Assembly: GCA_963924555.1 (NCBI GenBank)
Contig: OZ004585.1
Location: 3,237,488-3,301,487, forward strand
Source: Crambe crambe
Taxonomy: Eukaryota > Porifera > Demospongiae > Poecilosclerida > Crambeidae
Reading direction: 5' to 3'
DNA: 64,000 bases
Below, in pieces: positions 23,216 through 35,145 of this stretch. The stretch's first letter is position 1. The number at the start of each line of letters is the position of its first letter. Position numbers and translations under genes: made by a program. Below the pieces are notes generated by a model. The model did no database searches. It was not told the DNA's origin and worked only from the letters and a program-made list of their open reading frames with translations.

Positions 23216-24389
23216 AGGTCACGTGCGCCCATAACGACAATACTGACAATCCGTGTAGGCAGTTGTTCGTGCTAAATTGCCCCAAACAAACAGGGGAGGA
23301 GAAGTAGTGTGCCAAATTCTGCTAAACTATAGCCAATTGGTAAGTTCAAGAGTGGGCTAGTATACTGCTAAACAAGCATAGTTCTTAAAAAGGCTGGTTT
23401 CTCAAGTGTTAGAGGGTATAATTGCGAGTAACAATGGTAGTTCGACTTTGTGGACCTCTGGAGCTTGGATATTAAAAGTATAGTCTCTTTTTTTCCACTA
23501 ATCTGTTAGGTAGTGATCATTCATATGTACTTTTTAAAGGTGCCTGTAAAAAAATCATGTCAATGCTACTGTTTCTTCAGATTACCCATGGCTGGCTGCC
23601 AAGAAAAGCTATAGTAAAGAAGGATACTATAATGTAGCAACTAATACTGTCACTTTACACATATTTCCTTTCATGTTATAATAAGAAAATGATATAACAA
23701 ATACTGATAGTGCACTGGTGAACATCCAATTCATCGAGCGATTTGTGATATACTTGTTTTGGGGGATCAAGATGAAGAGTAAAGCTGCCCCAGTGTATCC
23801 TTTCCTGCCCCTGATACAAGAAGATATCTCATCTCCTCATATAAGAACAACAACATAGTGAAATGGCTTCTTACACCATCAATGGCAAATGGCATGCCAT
23901 CTCCAGCCCTGCACAAAATTAAAACTACTTGAGTACATATGGTCAACTAGTATCTTTCATTTTATACCAAAAGTAAGGCAGCTAGACTTCGTAAAAGCTA
24001 CGACTACTCGACGTATTTTCGACGTAGTTCGTTCGAACCCCCCCTTTTTCCCCTCGACGCATGCGCATACGAATTATTCTATTAATACGGTATTAAAAGC
24101 TCATCGAGTTCGGTTGTCAGTTCTCAGTTCTTGTTCGTCAGTTACCAGGTCTAGCACGGTTGATTCAGTGATTCTGATCCAAGGTCAGGATGACTCAGAG
24201 AAAGCTAGGATCTTTTTTCCTGAAGTCTTCTTCAACTCCCACGTAAGCGGTTTAGTTATCAACCTTTGGTGGGTACCACAGAACCAACAAGATAGCTAGC
24301 TGCTACTGCACCTAGTTGCTTTAGCTACTATTGCTACTATAGCAAGCTTGTGCACTATGCCACTCTATTGATTGCACTTTTTACTCTAT

Positions 24390-26690
24390 AGGAAAAGACC
24401 CAGAGTGGAGGTTGAAGGTGATCATTCTGCCTCTTCAACATCTCAAGGCCCTTCCCTTGATGCTAATGAATCTTTAGCATCTCTGTCTCCCCCACCATTC
24501 TTGCATGATTCTTTGGATGTTTTTGATCCTCCCTCAGCTAGTCCCTTAGCGGATTTGCCCATCATCTATGCATATGAGCACTTCCAGTGAGTCTTGCAGC
24601 GTACCTTGCTATGACATTGATTTATTGTTGAAATCAACACCTCAGTCTCATGTACGGTGTTTTTCTTCATCAAGGAAATACTCAATTTTAACTAATCATT
24701 TTAAGCCTCCAAGCAACTTTAAATTTTCAAGTAAATTTATGGATGGTTGCCAGATGTGTTGCCAATACACTTACTTAGTAGATAATCCATACAGCAAGGA
24801 AGAAGATGGCTTATTTTGTTTACCATGTGTCCTCTTTGCTAGTAAAGAGAAGTTGGACCAGTTGGTTACTGAAAAGTTCAATCATTGGACAAAGAAAACC
24901 CCTAAGTTTTCTTATAATTCTAAACAGTACCATAAATTGGCTGTCACTCAGGCTGAAGCTTTAAAATCTTCACATAATAGGCCTGAATTGGCAATAGATA
25001 ATCAACTTAAAGATATTAGAGAAGATGAGATAGCTAAAAATAGGACTATAATAAAGCATATTGCTTCTGCTATTCATCTCTGTGGCACACAATCTATAGT
25101 TCTCCGTGGGCACAGAGATAAGGATGATAGCACTTCTGATTCTGACAATAAAGGGAATTTTTTGGCAATACTTAATTATAGCATAAAGTGTGGGAATACT
25201 ATGCTTGCTCATCATTTCAAAGATGCTTCCAAGAATGCTGTGTACACTAGTGAAACCATACAAAATCAGATCATTGGTATAATAGGTAATCATATTAGAG
25301 ATAAAATACTAAGTGAAATAAAAGAAGCAAAATATTACTCCATTTTATGTGATGAAGTGAGTGATGTGTCTAAGTGTGAAGTGTGAAGAGTTCTTAGACT
25401 CCATCTTAACTGAAAGGGAAACAGGAGAAGTTTTGGCTTGTAATATTAAAGATACTCTAACTAAATATGGTTTGGACTTCAAAAATTGTAGAGGCCAAGG
25501 ATGTGACGGGGCCTCTAACATGTCAGCTCGGCATGGTGTGCAGGGAATATTGAGTGAAGAAAATACCAAAGCTGTATACATCCATTGTAATTCATATATT
25601 CTCAACTTGTATATAGTGCAGGCATGTTCTTTGCAGTCCATTCGGAATATGAATAGTACTGTTACTGAGTCTTCCTTTTAGTCCCAAAAGGCAAAAATTT
25701 CTTGAGCTTATAATAGAGAAGCAAACCAAAGTTCTAAAATAAAAGATTTATGCAGGACTCGCTGGATTTATCGCCACGAAGCATATGAATGTTTATTATT
25801 TAAATATTTACATAGTGTTATGTTAGCAATTACTAATAATGATAATATATATGGCAATATGGACTGGGATTCTAAAACAATTGTCACAGCAAATGGTCTA
25901 TTGAAGGCATTTAGTGGCTTTAATTTTATATATTCATTTATAGTTACCATGAATTGCATGTCAGTAATCAAACCTCTTAGCATTAAACTACAATACAGAA
26001 CTAATGATATGTTTATTCTAAAATTAAAGATGTAATTAAGGAATTAAAGTCAATACGTGCTAATGACCAATTACTTCATACTTGGTATGAACAAGCTGCA
26101 TCTCTGGCTAATGATGTTGATGTTGAACCAATGGTTCCTAGAACTGTTTGACGGCAGCTTGGTCGTGAGAATATTGATACTTCAATTGAGGAGTACTATA
26201 GAAGAATCATTGTAATACCGTTGCTAGACCATCTAATCCAGCAGATGCAGGAAAGATTTGGAGACCATCAAATATTAGTATCTAAACTGCTGTGCTTGGT
26301 ACCTTCATTCCTTTGTGATGACTCTACTCTGAACTTGGATGAAATGTTGGAGTTTTATCATGACTCTGCTGTGGTAGGTACTGAAATCTCCAGGTGGAAA
26401 CTGACCAAAGCAATCTTCCATGTACTTTAAAGGAAACCATACAGCAATGTGATGCTGATTTTTTCCCTAACATATATAGTTTGCTAAGAATAGGATGTAT
26501 ACATTACCTGTTACCTCATGCGAAAATGAGAGGGCAAATAGTACTCCTGAGAGAGTCAAAACATCTCTGCGCAGCACTATGGGTCAGGAGAGGCTATCTG
26601 CTTTAACCATGATGAGCGTATGACCGTGATTTAGAAATAGATTATGAGATTATTGATAGATTTAAGCAGGTATATATGTAATCGAAGAAT
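24390..26690 (+). pseudogene. Decayed hAT transposase (ZMYM1-like, TTF zinc finger + DUF4371)
   Basis: The longest intact frame, 24568-25386, encodes a TTF-type zinc finger (CQMCCQY..LFCLPCVLFAS) and a DUF4371-like region ending in the catalytic-type ILCDEVSDVS segment. A frameshift or small deletion follows. 25361-25681 continues with CRGQGCDGASNMS, a typical hAT block. Several stops come next, then alpha-helical segments at 26041-26430, and finally a CENERANS..SLRSTMGQERLSAL stretch that matches the hAT C-terminal dimerisation region. An upstream Ser/Pro-rich frame (24390-24590) is separated by another frameshift. A CAGTGGCGGATCTAG sequence at 23153 resembles a hAT left end, but no matching right end is visible. 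Confidence 0.75.
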
Positions 26691-26721
26691 TCCTCTATAA
26701 ATGTAGTGTTAACGTAAAGCG

Positions 26722-26921
26722 GGGCAATTCTGAACGGCAGGGTCACTCTGAATGGTTCAATCTGAATGGTTCAATATTTCTGAAACTACTGAGAATTCTG
26801 AGCTCAAAGTTGGAAGATAAAATCTACTATGGTAATAGAATAAATTATATCCTCCCTTTGAGCTCAGAAGTCTCAGTAGTTTCAGAACCATTGGGAATTA
26901 TCCCACCATTCAGAATTGCCC
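26722..26921. mobile_element. Foldback MITE, GGGCAATTCTGAA ends
   Basis: The left end GGGCAATTCTGAACGG and right end CCATTCAGAATTGCCC are inverted. Inner blocks TTTCTGAAACTACTGAGA and CTGAGCTCAAAG are also mirrored. The element is about 200 bp and non-coding. Confidence 0.7.
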
Positions 26922-28099
26922 AAATTTACCAATATGTATGTATTGTTGTTGTGCATGGTACTTTTTAATTCCCAAGTATGTATGTATTGTTGTATGCATG
27001 ATACTTTTTAAACTGACTTTCTCCACTCCATTCACTTAATAACATGTTTCATCATTTCCACCTCATTCAACATGCTCTGATCACAAAATTTCCAGGGCTG
27101 GATGTTTCCTTGGTTCTTGCTTGCGGCACTGCATCAGAGCTCCTAGCCAGCTTTTTAGTTGTAGTTTTCTCTCTGACAGGTATGTAGCTAGAGCATTCAT
27201 GAGCTATGCATGTTACTGTACACTTAGCTACCAGTCATGTTTAATATTTGGTCCTGCCATTGTGGTCCATAGCAATTGGCCTATGACTGCTGTCATCTCA
27301 GGTATCTATAGCTGCATCTAGTCCAGACACATTAATTTTTTATCAAGGAGTGATAATGCAGGATTATAGAACCAGGCACTCAAGACTCCAAATAAGAAAT
27401 GCAATGTACTTGAAGTGATGGAGACTGTCTTCTTACAGCATAGTTCCTATACTGTGGCCAGAGATCATAACTAGCTATAATTGTTGTAGGCAATGATTAT
27501 AAGATTAGGCACGATAAACCATAAAAATTACATTTTCCAAACCATGGTTATCTCCTACACACCCCCAACATAACTACATGAAATTAATTTTAAATTTTAC
27601 TGTATTGTCACTAGCTGTAAGTAGCTATGTCACTGTGTATTACCTATACTCATTTCACGAACTTGAATACACCACTGATAATAGCAAGGAGGGATTGGCT
27701 ATTATAGTTAGGCCATACCATGGGCCCTATACCTACTTCAACTATGATAGTTTAGAGTCAAAGGTTAACCCTGCATGACCTGAACCCTCACCTGTCACCC
27801 CACCACATGCTAAAAAAATGGCAAATAATTATAGCTTGGCTGAGTGTGACAGCTAAGTGAGGCAAAAGACCTGCCACTAGGCAGGCAAACAATGGCTAAA
27901 AACCCAACTCAGTGTCACCAAGGAGCAAATAATTTGCAATAAAGGAATTAGCTGGCAGCACACATCCTCTAATAGCATACGTTCATCTTAAATATTATGT
28001 GATATGCATATATGAACAGTAACCAACCTGACATAAGATTGGATACCTCAAGTCAACCTTAGTTTCATTTGAGACATAATTATCCCTGATACCGGTATG

Positions 28100-31000
28100 T
28101 GCATTTCCCCTCAAAATGGTACTGGGAATAACGCCTACTGTGTGATCAGTGACATGCATTCTCCTGACATGTAGCTAGTCAAGAACATCCATGATAGATA
28201 TATGTTCCCCTGACATGAAATTTGCAGCAAGGTAGTATTAATGCAGTACTACTGATCTGCGATACACATGTGGTACCTTGCCTGACATGAGGTTCCTCAC
28301 CTGAGGAATCATTTTAGTTAAGGAATTAGTAGGGGAATCACATATACCTGATCAATGATAATGTGATCCCCTGACATGAAATTTGTAGCAAAGGGGATTC
28401 CTGATCAGTGCCAGTATAATATTATTCTTGCTTGACCCAAAATCTCACCTGAGGTTTCTTTTAGTGAAGGGGAAACACATATCCCTCAGTGATATTTGTC
28501 CCCTGACATAAAATTTGCAGTGAAGGGATTATATATTCCTGACCAGTATGGTCTGACATATTTATTCCTCACCAGAGGTTACTTTTAGTGAAGGAATAAG
28601 CAGGGGAACACATATCCCTATGCATTCCCTGACATGAAGTTTGCAGCGAAGGGATTATACATTCCTGATCAATATTCCTCACCAGAGGTTTCTTTTAGTG
28701 AAGGAATAAGCAGGAGAAACACATATCCCTGATCAGTGACATTTGTTCCCCTGACATAAAATTTGCAGCAAAGGGAATACACATTCTGATCAGTAGCTAC
28801 GTATACCCTTGCCTGAGTGATATATGTAAGGTAAAATCAATTAGCTATATCTCGTGACCTGATGTTTCTTTCTGTGAAGGAATAAGCAGGGGAAACACAT
28901 AGCTATATGCATTCCCCTGACATGAAATTTGCAGCAAAGGGATTATACATTCCTGATCAGTATACCCTGACATATGTAAGGTAAAAAAATCAATTACTTT
29001 TAGTGAAGGAATAAGCAGGGGAAACACACATCCCTGATCAGTGACATTGTCCCCCTGACATAAAATTTGCAGCAAAGGGAATACACATTCTTGATCAGTG
29101 TACCCTTGCCTGACATAAGATAAAATCAATTAGCTATACCTTACTTTTTGTGAAGGAATAAGCAGGGGAAACACATATCCCTGATCAGTGATATGCGTTC
29201 CCCTGACATGAAATTTGCATGCAAAGGGATTATACATTCCTGATCATTGTACCCTGACATACGTAAGGTAATAGTGAAGGAATAAGCAGGGGAAACACAT
29301 ATCCTTGATCAGTGATATGCGTTCCCATACATTCCTAATCAGTATACCCTGACATATGTAAGGTAAAAAATCAATTATTCCTCACCAGAGGTTTCTTTTA
29401 GTGAAGAAGTAAGCAGGGGAAACAGATATCCCTGATCAGTGATATGTGTTCCCCTAATATGAAATTTGCACCAAAGAGAATACACATTCCTGATCAGTGT
29501 ACCCTTGCCTGACACAAGGTGAAATCAATTATACCTTACCTGAGGTTCTTTTAGTGAAGGAAAGCAGGGGAAACACATATCCCTGATCAGTGATATGTGT
29601 TTCCCTGGCATGAAATTTGTAGCAAAGGAAATACACATCCCTGATCAGTGTACCCTTGCCTGACATGCAAGGTAAAACCTCACCAGAGGTTTCTTTTAGT
29701 GAAGGAGGAAACACACTGATCAGTGATATGCGTTCCCTGACACAGCAAAGGGATTATACATTCTTGATCAGTATACCCTGACATATGTAAGGTAAAAAAT
29801 TAATTATACCTCACCAGAGGTTTCTTTTAGTGAAGGAATAAGCAGGGGGAACACATATCCCTGATCAGTGATATTCGTTCCCCTGACATGAAATTTGCAG
29901 AGAAGGGAATATACTATACATTCCTGATTAATATACTCCATGTAATGTAAAAAATCAATTATTCCTCACCAGAGGTTACTTTTAGTGAAGAAATAAGTAG
30001 GGGAAACAGATATCCCTGATCAGTGACATGAAATTTGCAGCAAAAGGGTAAAATACACATACTTGATCAGTGTACCCTTGCCTGACATAAGGTAAAATTA
30101 ATTATACTTCACCAGAGGTTTCTTTTAGTGAAGGAATAAGCAGGGGAAACACATATCCCTGATCAGTGATATGCGTTCCCCTGATATGAAATTTGCAGCA
30201 AAGGGATTATACATTCCTGATCAATGTACCCTGACATATGTAAGGTAATATTCCTCACCAGAGGTTTCTTTTAATGAAGGAATAAGCAGGGGAAACACAT
30301 ATCCCTGATCAGTGATATGTGTTCCCATACATTCCTGATCAGTATACCCTGACATATGTAAGGTAAAAAATCAATTATTCCTCACCAGAGGTTTCTTTTA
30401 GCGAAGAAATAAGCAAGGAAACAGATATCCCTGATCAGTGATATGCATTCCCCTGATGTAAAAGTTGCAGCAAAGGAAATACACATTCCTGATCAGTGTA
30501 CCCTTGCCTGACATAAGGTAAAATCAATTATTCCTCACCAGAGGTTTATTTAGTAAAGGAATAAGCAGGGGAAACACATACCCCTGATTAGTGACATGCG
30601 TTCCCCTGACATGAAATTTGGTAAAATACACATTCTTGATCAATGTACCCTTGTCTGACATAAGGTAAAAATCAATTATAGGTTTCTTTTAGTGAAGGAA
30701 TAAGCAGGGGAAGCAGATAACCCTGATCAGTGATATGCGTTCCCCTGACCTGATTAATATACCCTGACATACGTAAGGTAATTCCTCACCAGAGATTTCT
30801 TTTAGTGAAGGAATAAGCAGGGGAAGCACATATCCCTGATCAGTGATATGCGTTCCCTGACACAGCAAAGGGATTATACATTCCTGATCAGTATACCCTG
30901 ACATATGTAAGGTAAAAGATGAATTATTCCTCACCAGAGGTTACTTTTAGTGAAGAAATAAACGGGGGGAACACATATCCCTGATTAGTGATATGCATTC

Positions 31001-31440
31001 CCTTGACACGAAGTTGGCAGCGGAGAGATTATAGTGATATTTCTGATCATCATTTTGCTGAATATAAGATTTATTACTACCCTTGGTTGGGCATAATAAT
31101 TTCACTTGGCCTATGGCCTCTTGAAATATTGCCACCATGTAATAAGTCATGATAATATTATTCAAAGCATGAATGTGCAATAAATATTAATTATATCTCA
31201 CTTAAATTTAGTGAAGGAATTAGCAAGGGAAACATATGCATTCCCCTGACATAAAATCTGAAGCAAAGGGATTATACGTGTATACCCTTGCCTAAATCTT
31301 ACCCGAGGTTTCATGAAGGGGGCCCCGATCAGTGATGTGTTCCCCTGACATACTGATGTATAATCCCTTTGCTCTGATCAGGGATGCTTATTTGTATCAG
31401 GACTGTATCTTTGCTGCAAATTTCATGTCAGGGGAACGCA
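28100..31440 (+). repeat. Array of ~150-bp tandem repeats (unit A)
   Basis: About twenty imperfect copies of a module. In order it contains CTCACCAGAGGTTTCTTTTA, GTGAAGGAATAAGCAGGGGA, ATCCCTGATCAGTGATATG, CCCTGACATGAAATTTGCAG, a CCTGATCAGTATACCCT segment and ACATATGTAAGGTAAAA. Many copies are shortened by internal deletions. Each full copy holds two TGATCA palindromes. Near 31320-31440 the module appears in reverse orientation (ATTTCATGTCAGGGGAACGC), just upstream of the transposon promoter. Confidence 0.85.
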
Positions 31441-31852
31441 TAACGAAATTGATGTTGAAGAAAAAGTATATTATTATAAGGTCTAAATTCTCAATTTTAT
31501 TTTCTTAAGTGTCCGCAACCATCCCCTATAAGTATTCTTCCCTAGGGCCCTCTCATGCATAAGTAACTATGACTGAGCATGCTCAGTTTCAATCCATATG
31601 CAAGGTCGACCGTGCCTACTTATGTGACCACACCCACCACTGAGTAAACCTGAAACAATAACAACAACAACAACAACAACAAATTAAATGTACAAAACAT
31701 AGTTGCTGTGTGGCCAGCTTTGGACAAGTTTTTTCTTGTTTCTTGATTTGTGCTGTTTGTGCACTATGTAATCCTTGTAGTGGTTTTAGTTTTGTGCATG
31801 TCTTTTCTTGTCTTTACACTCGGTGCATGTTTTTTCTTGTCTTGGTGATTTC

Positions 31853-31860
31853 TATATAAA
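31853..31860 (+). promoter_or_regulatory. TATA box of transposon gene, copy A
   Basis: TATATAAA lies about 95 bp upstream of the ATG at 31949. It is conserved with the surrounding sequence in copy B. Confidence 0.6.
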
Positions 31861-33037
31861 TAGGAGCATTTTAGTTGTAGTGCAGTTTATTGTAAAGTTC
31901 TATAGTTAGTGGGACGAAAAAATCTATCTTCTGATTGGGCTTTCATCTATGGATGATAAACAATATGAAGCTCTGTACCTTTATATTAATGATGGAAAAT
32001 ATCCCCTTGGATACAGCAAAAGTGAGAAGTTCGTGCTACGAAGGAGTAGTAAAAATTTCCTTGTTCAAGGAGAGCAGTTATTTTATATCTCCAAGAGACC
32101 TGATGGCACTTCCTTTAATTGTTTAGTACTACGTGGTCAAGAAGAAGCTGAAAGGGCTTTTTTAGAATGTCATTTGACTACTGGTGGTCACAGAGGGAGG
32201 GATGCTACCACGAGTAAGATAAAGGAAAGATACTATTGGCCTCTCTACTACAAAGAAATTGAAGAAAAGGTTTGTGTTTAAGCATAGGTTCACTTTTTGT
32301 TACATGGTAAAGAAAAGTTTTTATAGCTAATAAATGGTAATTCCCTCCCATGATATTTCTTTCTTATAAATATATAGTTCTTTAATGGGTGTGCAGGCAT
32401 TACCCGTGTGTATTTACAGTTATCCAGTGTGGATTTCTGTTGATTTATCAATGCTATCTACTAACTGATTCTGAGGGACCTTAATTGGTTCTACTTCTGC
32501 AGATCAAGAGATGTGACAGGTGCCAAAGGAATGCATCACAGCTCAAAAAAGCTGTAGTTGAGCTTCAACCAGTAGCTGTTGAGCCACAGGTGTGGTATCT
32601 GGTTGGAATGGACATAATTGGTCCTTTTCAAAAAAGTGCCAATTTCTCATATATTCTCACGATGACAGACTATTTCAGTAAATATGTTGAAGCAGTGCCG
32701 ATAGAGGATAAATCAGCAATCTCAGTGGCCAAAGCTATTTACAAGGTGTATTGTAGGCATGGAGCTCCTGTGAGCATTATTTGTGATCAGGGAAAGGAGT
32801 TTACAAATCAGGTTTTTTTTTTATATAATAGTTGACTGTTGATTTCCTTGTAAAGTTGAAATATCTTTTTGAAAGCTTATTGAAACACTTCATCAAAGCT
32901 TTATGGTCAAAATGCGGATTACCTCACCATATCATCCACAATCAAATGGCTTAGATGAACGAACTAACCAAACACTTAAGAGGTAAATGGTGGCACAGTA
33001 AATAGAGAAATCTTAGTCATCATCATCACATAATAAT

Positions 33038-33039
<2 letters not shown>

Positions 33040-33096
<57 letters not shown>
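33040..33096. repeat. (AAT)n microsatellite in intron, copy A
   Basis: A pure AAT/TAA run in the intron preceding the 33137-33541 exon. In copy B the same intron holds a longer, palindromic version. Confidence 0.9.
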
Positions 33097-33098
<2 letters not shown>

Positions 33099-35082
33099 TA
33101 AATTATTAATGCCTAATTTCATGTGCATTTCGATAGGTCACTATCCAAGCTCATGTATGATCACGATGATGACTGGTGTCACTATCTTGATGTTGCAGTC
33201 TTTTCAATTAATACAAGTATCCAGCTCACTACAAAGTATTCTCCATTTAGGATGATGTTTGGGAGAGAGCCACGTTTCCCACTGGAAGCAGAAAAACAGG
33301 GAGAGAGGGAATGGTTTGAAAATGTTTTAAATACTTCCGAAGACATTGAAGGAATAATGCAGAGATTTATCAAGAAGCAGCAAGATATCTTTGTGTCGGC
33401 TGAGCTGAACATACAAAAATCACAAAAAAAGTAGAAAGAGCAATACCTAAAGCGCAAAGGAATGCTGCAATATGGATTTAAAGGTGACATGGTATTGCGA
33501 AGAAATATGAGACAAAAGACAAAAAAAGGAGAAGACAGATGGTAATTTTGAAAAACTAAACATGGTCATGTTAATTTTGTAAATTCAGGTTGGGTCCATA
33601 TAAGATTTCAAATATGAAGAAGTCAACCTGCCAGCTAGAGACCAAACTGGGAAAAAGGCTGAAGACTCGTGTTAACCTCAGTCAGCTGAAACCTTACAGT
33701 CAGCCTACATTGGGTAATAATGATGCCATAGAGCAAATCTTACTACAGTTAATTTCACTAGCTAATAATACAAGGGTGTTAAATAATCAATAGTTGGACC
33801 CCATATCAAAAACTAAAGTGTTATGTATGATACAACAGGTCATAGCTTTCTTGTTAAAATTGAAGGCATTCCTTCATGTCCAAAATCTGAAATTCCTCCT
33901 CCTCCTCCTCCTCCCCCTGTTGTTGCTGCAGCTACTACTATTGCTACTAAAGAGGAAGTTTATGAACTTCCCCCTCCTGCAAAGAAATTCTGTGCCATCT
34001 CTGAAGAAAAACTTACATTAAGCAATTTGGTTAGTGAAGGTTAACTAATAAACTTCCTCTCCCTTCACTCCCAACTCAATCAGAAAAAATACTGTGGAAT
34101 TACCAACAAAGAGAACAGTTGTTGGTTGATATCATGCATACAGTTATTAATAAATGGAACAAATATTCATCACTTCCTCCATGGTAAGTTCTGCAAATAG
34201 CATGATGTAACTAGCTATGAAATATGATACCAAAAGGTATGAGGAGCACCAAACAAAATCTGAAATAATTATTAATTTTCACTTAACAATTTTTCTTCTA
34301 GTCCATGCTCAAGAGTAGCCTAGTTGGTTCTGCACAACAGGATGCAGCTGAAGGTTTGCAGTGCTTAATAAACAAATTGACAGAATGTATTAACGTAAGT
34401 AGTTTAACACACTGATACTATCTAGATGAAACTATGGAGATCTCAATTTCATTTTATGCAGGAAGATGCACTCCTTACCTTCTCATATTTAAGTCAGTCA
34501 TATTGCACTTTTTGCCATAATGGAGGAACCAAAAAGGTATACTCATAATGACTGTGATCGACATACATTAGATGTTCTAAGTCATTTCTTGCCCTAGCTA
34601 CATATGATACATGTTTATTTCTTATCAGTTCAGTGATATTGCAGTGGAAGAACATAATATTTTATATTGCTCTCTCGGTAAATCTCATGAAGATATTGCA
34701 GTAAAGGATCTGATTACCACAAATTATGACCTTGAAAGAGTCACCAAAGGACCTAATGACAGGTATTAATATCTATAATTATAACTACTATGGCTGTAAT
34801 AATATTCTGGATACAGAAGGTGCACGAACTGTTTCAAGCCAGGAGGAATATATGTGACCTCAAAACTAAAAATGCCCCTAAGTACACTTGTAAAAGGACA
34901 CTAATGTTTGGCAGAAAGAGGTCAGGCCCTCCAAGAAGATCAAACAGGCCAGTCACCATCCAAAGGTGAAACTCTATGCCATTATAGTATTGCCACCCTA
35001 TTATTCTTCTGCATTCCAGAAAAATGAATTTGAAGCTTGATAATGGTCATGAGATTCAATATGACCTACAAGGTTTTATAGT

Positions 35083-35086
<4 letters not shown>

Positions 35087-35141
<55 letters not shown>
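35087..35141. repeat. (TC)n microsatellite in intron, copy A
   Basis: A long CT run directly after the 35020-35080 exon of the transposon gene. It is also present in copy B (46886-46930), where it is shorter. Confidence 0.9.

Positions 35142-35145
<4 letters not shown>

Noticed and set aside
28100..31440. CRISPR-like array
   Set aside because: The modules are long, imperfect and contiguous, without unique spacers, in a eukaryotic context.
31949..33713. LTR retrotransposon (Gypsy) on the basis of the integrase
   Set aside because: No protease/RT/RNase H or gag frames and no LTRs are visible. The integrase is N-terminal, with USP and Ulp1 domains after it, as in Ginger-type DNA transposons.
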